Shown: piece by piece, positions 57,887 to 64,000 of the stretch
Numbering within the stretch: the first letter of the stretch is position 1
Layout: every line of letters starts with the position of its first letter
Assembly: GCA_020543525.1 (NCBI GenBank)
Contig: JAHYIO010000004.1
Span: 372,001 to 436,000 of the forward strand
DNA from: Coriolopsis trogii
Taxonomy: Eukaryota; Basidiomycota; Agaricomycetes; Polyporales; Polyporaceae
Direction of reading: 5' to 3'
DNA length: 64,000 nucleotides
Notes under the pieces: generated by a model
The model's input: the letters and a program-made list of their open reading frames with translations, nothing else
Database searches by the model: none
Told to the model about the DNA's origin: nothing
Translations under genes and position numbers: made by a program

Positions 57887-59280
57887 ATGTCTAACGCTGC
57901 GCTTTTGGCCTCCGTGACCGACGTGCGTATTTCACCCTTCCCCATGCCCCTCTGCGAGTCCTCACTTTCTTCATCCCCCTTTGGTGTACAGCACGCGTCG
58001 CCTGCCACCCCCGCCAACCCCGATCTTGGCGGCGTCATTGTCGAATGGGTCTTGTTTGGACTGTACGCTGTGGTGTATGTTGTCTGGGCTGGTATCCTGC
58101 TCTACCGGAACCCGGGAGTACGATCGAAAGGTCGGAGCTTCCGTGACGCGGTCCTGTTTGCTAGCAGCGTGGCGATGTTTTCTCTGGCAGTTGTCGTAAG
58201 TCAGCATTATCGTCAGCATCCTCCACTGGCTCACCACTTGAATGTAGCATGTCGGTCTCAGCAGCTACAATCTACTGGGAGAACCTGTCGGACTCCAGGC
58301 AGAGCTCATGACGGCATTCCAGGTCATCATCATTGTCTCGGAGAACATCATCGGCGATGTATTCTTGGTACGAATGGTCCCGCGATGCATCAGTCCCCTA
58401 CTGACTGCGGCACGTAGACGTACAGAGTGTACATCGTGTGGGGTTACTCGTGGATGATCGCAGCGCCTTTGGTGTTCCTCTCTGTATGCCAGCTAGGTGA
58501 GCTCGCTGCACCCTTGTCGTGTAGGGATATGGAACTCACCTGTCCAACGAAGCCCTCGGCTATGCGACAGCGCTGATTCCATGCATACGGGGAGACATGG
58601 CCACAGCCATGGCCGCAACTCGAGCATACTTCTTGATTGCCCTAATCACGAATGTGCTATGCACCGGCAAGCCTGGTCTCTCGCAGCCGAACCAAATCGC
58701 CACGCTGACACGATTGCGCAGGGGCCATCGTGGTCCGTATTCTGTCTTCGCGCCGTATGCTCCGGTACAGTGGCCTGGACCCGTCGCGGCTCTCGCGTCG
58801 AGTGGTCGAATTGCTGGTGCAGTCGGCAGCATCGTTCACGGCGATGTCCTTCTGCTTCTCCATTACGGCGTTTCTGAGCCCGCGGGGGTTTCGGTTATGT
58901 CACCACATCTTTCCTTCACTGGTGGTGCGTGCACATCGCATTCGAGTTCTACCCAGGCGTGCCTGACGATCGATGTGTGACAGGGCATCGTGTTCACCCT
59001 CACGCTCTCTCGAATACTGTTCCACGAGAGCGACCGGACGGGAGAATTGGCGTACTCGGAGACGTCCGAATCTCCGTCTGGGACCGTGGGTCTTGAGTAC
59101 GACCTTGACTGCCATGCGAATTCGCCGTGCGTACCGGAGACACCGGAACTTGACGATGTCGAGAGGCGCTTCTGTGTCACCCCCATCGCCATCCATGTTT
59201 CTATCTCTAAGACGTCGGACTCGGATCAGGCGGATGCCGAGGAAAGTAAGTACGCTTACGACAAAGAAGTAGCTTTGTAG
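57887..59280 (+). CDS. Agaricomycete 7-TM membrane protein, paralogue 5
   Basis: Exons: 57887-57922, 57992-58195, 58248-58367, 58418-58496, 58553-58666, 58722-58924, 58984-59280; 350 residues. The N-terminal helix is VEWVLFGLYAVVYVVWAGI. Exon 3 ends ENIIGDVFL, more diverged than in the relatives, exon 4 starts TYRVYIVWGYSW, exon 5 has TRAYFLIALITNVLCT, and exon 7 begins GIVFTLTLSRILF. The tail contains IAIHVSISKT. Intron 5 starts GCAAGC (58667), an apparent GC-AG intron; using it gives LCTGAIVVRIL, matching the place where relatives join. Function unknown. Confidence 0.84.
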
Positions 59281-59736
59281 TGTATGACTATCCCTCGACG
59301 ATCGTGCGCACCCCTCTTGTATTGCTGACCGTGTATAGTACCGATTTCAACTTAGGCTGTTCTCAAGATGTATATACTCTCGTAGCGTTCATGCCCGAAG
59401 TCGTTACATCAGAGAATACCCATATTGGGCACACGCGCCGGACCCGGGAGACTTCGACCCGACGTTGCGAAGGTCCGGGTGCACAACGTAAGTTCCCAAG
59501 TCCTGTCGTACTGATTCATATTCTCGTCGCTGCTGACGAGCCTCGGACAGGTCTGTATCCGGGCGTACCTCATTGACCCACCGCCTGATTGGTACCAGTG
59601 CCGTATGTCAGGCAGGGCCTAAGTCGTGACGGAGACTTACAGCTTGTCCTCCCTCCTTTGCATCACCTTTATGTCCTTTTACTGTACAGCATTTTGAGAG
59701 CATGGTACGTGCCATTGGTCAGCCCAGGATGCAGCG
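59281..59736. other. Intergenic spacer in the 7-TM array
   Basis: About 450 bp; no gene recognised. It may hide a short first exon of paralogue 6, since its relatives have one of about 12 codons. Confidence 0.4.
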
Positions 59737-61030
59737 ATGCAACTGACACGACGATTTCCTCAGGCTATACCAGAGGGGCACGAACATGGTGTCCTCTCGA
59801 TGATTCTAGCTAGTGCCTTCTCCTCCTTGGTTTATGGAGCATTCGCTGTCACTTACTGTATTGGATGTTGGATTCTATGGGGTCTGCACCACCCGTCGGA
59901 AAGAAGGTCAGCAAACATTGCCATGTCCGTTGCGAGCACGTTGATGTTCGTGGTAGCAACCTTGGTGCGTGCCCTATATTCGAACCACGTCATCTCTACC
60001 TTCCTCATAGGGTATCGAGTCAGCATCTATCGTTCAGCCTCAATTTGGTCCACGACGTGCTCAGTGCATCAGAGGATGAGCTCGCTCTGGAGGCTAAGCT
60101 TCGCACCTTCGACTACACCAATCTTGACCAGTACATCAACGTTGTCCGATTCTATGCCTATGTTACGCAAACAATCCTGGCAGACATTTTCCTGGTGAGT
60201 GTGTGCCGATGTCTTGAAGTCCTAAGTGATCGTCAATTCCTCTCAGATATACCGTGTTTGGATTGTGTGGGGTCGACAGCGACGTGTAGCAGTGTTCCTC
60301 GCTATCATCTTGCTTTGTAATGCTGGTGAGTTCCTCGGATGCTACATATATTGGCGGGAACGTTCGTTAAACATGGTCCGTTGCAGCCATCGGGTATAGC
60401 GCATTTGTCCACCCTCATTACCTGGTACCCTCGTTCTACGGTCTCACACTCTGTACCAACCTACTATCAACAGGTACGTCATGTTCGACTGTCTGATGAG
60501 CAACACCTCTAGATCCGTAAACGGGTAATCGCAGGTCTTATAATCCGACGAGTCATACTCAGCCAACGGCAAGGATCCCGTCTCAAGCTCTGGACTATTA
60601 TCGGGGCTATCATAGAGTCGGCCGCTATATATTCCCTCGCATCGGTCGCTCTGGTCGTCACCTTCTTTCTCAGTCCGACCATTGGATATCCGGTGTGCGT
60701 CAATCTATGCGCCGTGCTCATCGTGCGTCTTGTTTGCAATGCACTACTCGCATCATTGTGTGATCGCTGACTTTGCAAACAAGGGTCTCGTGTTCTCGTT
60801 CATCGTCATCCGGATGGGATACAGCTCTGCCAACTCCGCGGTCCAGAAGTCTCAATCATGGCGCACCGACCTCCACAGCATCTACACGAACCGAACTACC
60901 TCAGGTATAGTAAACTGTAATATCTACGAATTGATGAAGCTGATGCTATACAGTCTCAGGTCCGTCGCTCGTTGATGAGCTGTATTGCTCTCGGCGAAGA
61001 TCCCTTGTAGAGTCGGGCGATGAATCATAA
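59737..61030 (+). CDS. Agaricomycete 7-TM membrane protein, paralogue 6
   Basis: Exons: 59737-59964, 60024-60194, 60247-60325, 60387-60473, 60535-60722, 60784-60904, 60954-61030; 316 residues. The ATG at 59737 runs directly into the first helix exon, so the usual small first exon is either fused or not found. Landmarks: SSLVYGAFAVTYCIGCWIL, YVTQTILADIFL / IYRVWIVWGRQRR, GLTLCTNLLST, AIIESAAIYSLASVALVV, GLVFSFIVIRMGY. The tail is short, split by an extra intron, and ends LVESGDES. It lacks the AI(N/H)V motif. Function unknown. Confidence 0.8.
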
Positions 61031-61933
61031 TCGCTGTTGGGGTGTGAAACATGTTATTCAGACGAGTCCGAAGCCGTCCACGGAGGACCATTGTAATCTG
61101 GAACAATACCAGTCTTTCAGCAACTTGCGATTGCGCGCGTTACTTAGCGCTGGTGCGTAATCGTCGAGCTGTGCCTGTGGCCAGAGTTTCTGCTCGGACC
61201 TTGATATCAGCGCTGACTGTTTCTCGAATCGGAGGACAGCGTCGGTGATCTCGGTGTTGTCACCCTTCTCGGTGTGTTAGGGTTAGGCTTCAGAGCGGTG
61301 AGTGTTCACTCTCAGTATTGGTTGGTATTCTCGGCCGTCCTACAAGCTTCGACGTACTACTGCGGTGTGCAACGTGGACGGGGCGTCTCATGCTCAATTG
61401 TCGAATCCATTTGACAGCGTGACGTACGCAGTATCGTCGTGGATACATATGACTTCAGATGTGTGCCAGAAGCCCAACATGGTTCGAACGCGAATTGGTA
61501 GCGATCTGAAATATTGACGAGCAACAGCAGGTGAGTATTTTGACGCTTCTTCGAAGGTTTATGCTGAAAAGAGCGCCATACAGAGAGCATATCAGCCAGG
61601 CGACTTCTTTCTCCCGGCGTCTGCGACCTATCCATCTTTCATTCATAGTTACCGCCGAGGGATACGCCACTGCCCGCGAAGCTGTCACTTTCATCGCACT
61701 TGCTGAGGTATGCCACATAGCTTACTTGATAGCCGCAAAGCGTAAGACACCGAGGAATGGTGGACCAGTCCTGAGATCTCGGTACGTGAGCGCCAACATC
61801 CTATCATGAACCATTGCAGTGCGCTATTAATCCCGGCACTTCATGTAGTCTACCTTCGTTGCTGCTCTTCAATCCCTCGTCCACCCGACAAGTCGTGGAA
61901 GTGCACTCAACTCGCCTTCTGCCACCGGCGAGT
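61031..61933. other. Intergenic spacer in the 7-TM array
   Basis: About 900 bp. Short open frames only; I could not recognise a decayed paralogue. Confidence 0.4.
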
Positions 61934-63437
61934 ATGATGAGCCCGTCAGAGGTACGCGTTCAGTCTGATATCTCGGAATACAGCTCACCTATAGCTGGAT
62001 GACCTCGACCATAGGAATCCCGCGCGCGCTCAACACTCACTTCCGGTCTCGTCGCTCTTTTGTTCGAGTCACTCCTTTTCGGTGCACTTTCGGTCTTGTA
62101 CTGCATTTGCGCGTGGACGCTTTTCTCCCGCCGACGGCAATATGGCTGCTCCACACGCGATGTGCTCCTCTTCTCGGGAAGTACGATCATGTTCATCCTG
62201 ACGCTTGTGGTGAGCAGTGAACGCACGTTGGTACATCTCCGTCATGCTCATCCTCGTGCAGCATGTGGTCCTCGATGTCTATATATCAATCCGGAGCTTC
62301 GTCGTTAGAGGAGGTGATCTCACTCAGATGTCCGTGGAGCTCGACAACTTCAACGCGCTCAGTAACACCATTGGTGCTGCAAAGTTTGGCATATACGTCA
62401 CGCAAACACTCATCGGAGATGGCTTTATGGTATGACTGCTTTGCTGCTTCCGACGTCGCCTCGCGCTTATGCTTACGCTCATCACCCAGATATACCGTGC
62501 ATACATCGTCTGGGATCGTTGGTGGCGAGTAGTTTCGATTCCGCTGATACTCCTGGGGGCCGAAGTCGGTACGTGGACCTTCTCGAGTCGAGAAAAACAA
62601 ATGAACGCTTCCACTCCAGTGATGGGGTATTACATCTCGTTCTCAGGCCCTGCGGTCACAATAGACTGTCAGAAATCGAAGGCATCTTGTGTCGACCCTC
62701 TTGTCAACGCCTTCTTTATGATTTCTTTTGCAACCAACATGCTCTCCTCTGGTGCGTCCCAGCTTTGTGGCAAGGTATCCACCGCGCGACGGTAGCTGAT
62801 GAAATGTGCAGCACTCATCATGCGACGCATTCTCTCGACCGACATAGTCACCCAAGACTTCCAACCTGCCGAGACACCGCTACGAGGCATACGATGGAGA
62901 GTCGTCGAGTCCATCCTCCAATCTGCTGCGATCTACTCTATTGCGTCCATAGCTCTGGCAGTGACATCTTTTGTAAGTCCCACGATCGTCTTCCCAGCAT
63001 GTCATAGTGTGTTCCCATCCGTCATCGTAAGTGCATCCCTCGTCCTCATTCCATCTGAATATATACTCACGCTTCATGTTGACACTCTCGTGATGCTGCC
63101 GTGCGTGCGACACGTTTAGAGCATCGCCTTCCTCATCATCGTTATGCGCATATGCTCGAACGCCACGCCTCCCCCCGAGCTTCCTCGCCACTCGATGATC
63201 CAAGTGACAACTGCACCCACGTGCGGAGGCGCGGTGCCTGTCAGTATTCATAGTGACCACCGCCAACTGCCAGATGGCGAGCCGCCGCAGAGCCCGAGCT
63301 CGTTGCGCTCGCTACCCATTGCCATCCACGTCTCCGTCTCGACCACGTCCTATCAGGAGAGTGTCCTGTCTTTCGAGCGCGATTCACCTAGGTCGACTGC
63401 GAAGCTGCTTGGCAAAGACGCCACACTTGAAGCATGA
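61934..63437 (+). CDS. Agaricomycete 7-TM membrane protein, paralogue 7
   Basis: Exons: 61934-61951, 62015-62209, 62262-62429, 62490-62568, 62620-62751, 62812-63026, 63120-63437; 374 residues. The first exon is only six codons (MMSPSE). Landmarks: LLFESLLFGALSVLYCICAW, YVTQTLIGDGFM / IYRAYIVWDRWWRVV, FFMISFATNMLSS, WRVVESILQSAAIYSIAS, SIAFLIIVMRICS. The tail of about 95 residues contains IAIHVSVSTT. In exon and helix layout it is closest to paralogue 4. Function unknown. Confidence 0.85.
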
Positions 63438-63823
63438 GCGTTCAATAATTTTGGCCGTGGTGCGAAACTTGCAGGAGATGTCCCCTCGAAGAGAGTTCGG
63501 AGAGGCGATATCGGATAAGGGCTTATGGAGAATCGGCCTTGGAGTTGTAAAGCACCCAGTATTTATTGTGCGTATCATCCAATTTCTTATGAGACTTCAA
63601 GTTCAAAGGAGTCATACGCAATTACAACCCCTCAGTTGATGTTTGCGATGCTAGTACTCCTTTTCTGCTCCGCCAAAGTATGGGTGCATTGCTGGCTATA
63701 TCTGCGAGTTCAAGGGGTATGTCAGATTTTAGATCGGATTGCAGAAGGAGTCTGAAAGGCGAGTTCAACTCGTACCGAGTCACACTGTATCAATCGAGAT
63801 TTTTGTATGTGTTACAACAAAGT
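63438..63823. other. Intergenic, no gene recognised
   Basis: Gap between the convergent 7-TM and BTB genes; nothing recognisable. Confidence 0.45.
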
Positions 63824-64000
63824 TCAATACTTCCACCCTTCGATCTGTAGCCCAAAGAGCCTAGGAAGACGCTTCCAGAGTTTGCGCTGTTCGTCGATAT
63901 ACGTCCTCCTCAAACCAGAACAGCACGTCCGGCAGATGGTGAGGTTTTCCACAGCGCTCCCGATGTTGTTCGACCATGAGGGAGCAAGTTCGGAATTGGC
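63824..64000 (-). CDS. BTB-domain protein, C-terminal end (gene runs off the window)
   Basis: From base 64000 leftward the frame is open for 58 codons to the TGA at 63826-63824. It reads ICRTCCSGLRRTYIDEQRK then LWKRLPRLFGLQIEGWKY, the Cys-x-x-Cys module and amphipathic helix that end the BTB proteins at 47,152 and 53,868. The BTB fold itself would lie beyond the window, so whether the gene is intact cannot be judged. Confidence 0.8.
   Translation of the reverse strand, partial: ANSELAPSWSNNIGSAVENLTICRTCCSGLRRTYIDEQRKLWKRLPRLFGLQIEGWKY

Noticed and set aside
61051..61810. Possible extra 7-TM pseudogene between paralogues 6 and 7
   Set aside because: None of the family landmarks (QTLIGD, YRxYxVW, GIVFT) could be found in any frame.

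Overview
The window looks like nuclear DNA of a filamentous basidiomycete, most likely a wood-decay agaricomycete. The evidence is dense short spliceosomal introns (mostly 45-75 bp) in almost every gene, and gene families typical of that group: secreted GH3 beta-glucosidases, a DUF6534 membrane protein, expanded BTB-domain proteins, an AGTDTT-type P450, a GPI-type pepsin-like protease, and expanded 7-TM proteins with no assigned function. Gene models were built by hand from splice sites, reading phase and paralogue comparison. No tRNA, rRNA or CRISPR was seen.

Layout. 0-5.5 kb: 3'-truncated NmrA-like gene (-), broken BTB gene (-), beta-glucosidase 1 (-). 8.3-14.2 kb: a 13-exon DUF6534 gene (+) and a 25-exon DUR3-type urea transporter (-), convergent. 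15.3-16.5 kb: a 1,180-bp non-autonomous DNA transposon with intact ends. 17.1-21.5 kb: the first 7-TM gene and an F-box/WD40 gene (copy A). 21.5-22.1 kb: BTB pseudogene. 23.9-29.7 kb: beta-glucosidase 2 (+) and a cytochrome P450 (-), convergent. 31.8-43 kb: a BTB gene, two BTB pseudogenes and a BTB tail fragment interleaved with two closely related 7-TM genes, plus a 470-bp hAT-like MITE with an 8-bp target duplication. 43.1-45.4 kb: F-box/WD40 copy B (-). 47-54 kb: BTB gene (-), aspartic protease (+), BTB gene (+). 55.4-63.4 kb: four head-to-tail 7-TM genes. The window ends inside another BTB gene.

Two themes stand out. First, the region is a birth-and-death locus. There are seven 7-TM paralogues with one conserved exon plan and nine BTB loci in various states of decay. 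There are two beta-glucosidases with almost identical exon lengths, and an inverted pair of F-box/WD40 genes whose similarity is patchy in a way that suggests gene conversion. Second, splicing is unusual: 4-nt and 9-nt microexons, several 14-21 nt exons, four apparent GC-AG introns, and a tetranucleotide repeat directly against a 3' splice site. Five of the seven 7-TM proteins share a short C-terminal motif, (L/I)AI(N/H)V(S/E)(V/I)S, inside otherwise unrelated tails. This may be an undescribed interaction motif.

How the genes might work together is inference only. The beta-glucosidases, protease, P450 and urea transporter fit saprotrophic nutrition and detoxification. The interleaved 7-TM, BTB and F-box/WD40 families could couple surface sensing to ubiquitin adaptors, but nothing in the sequence proves a functional link.
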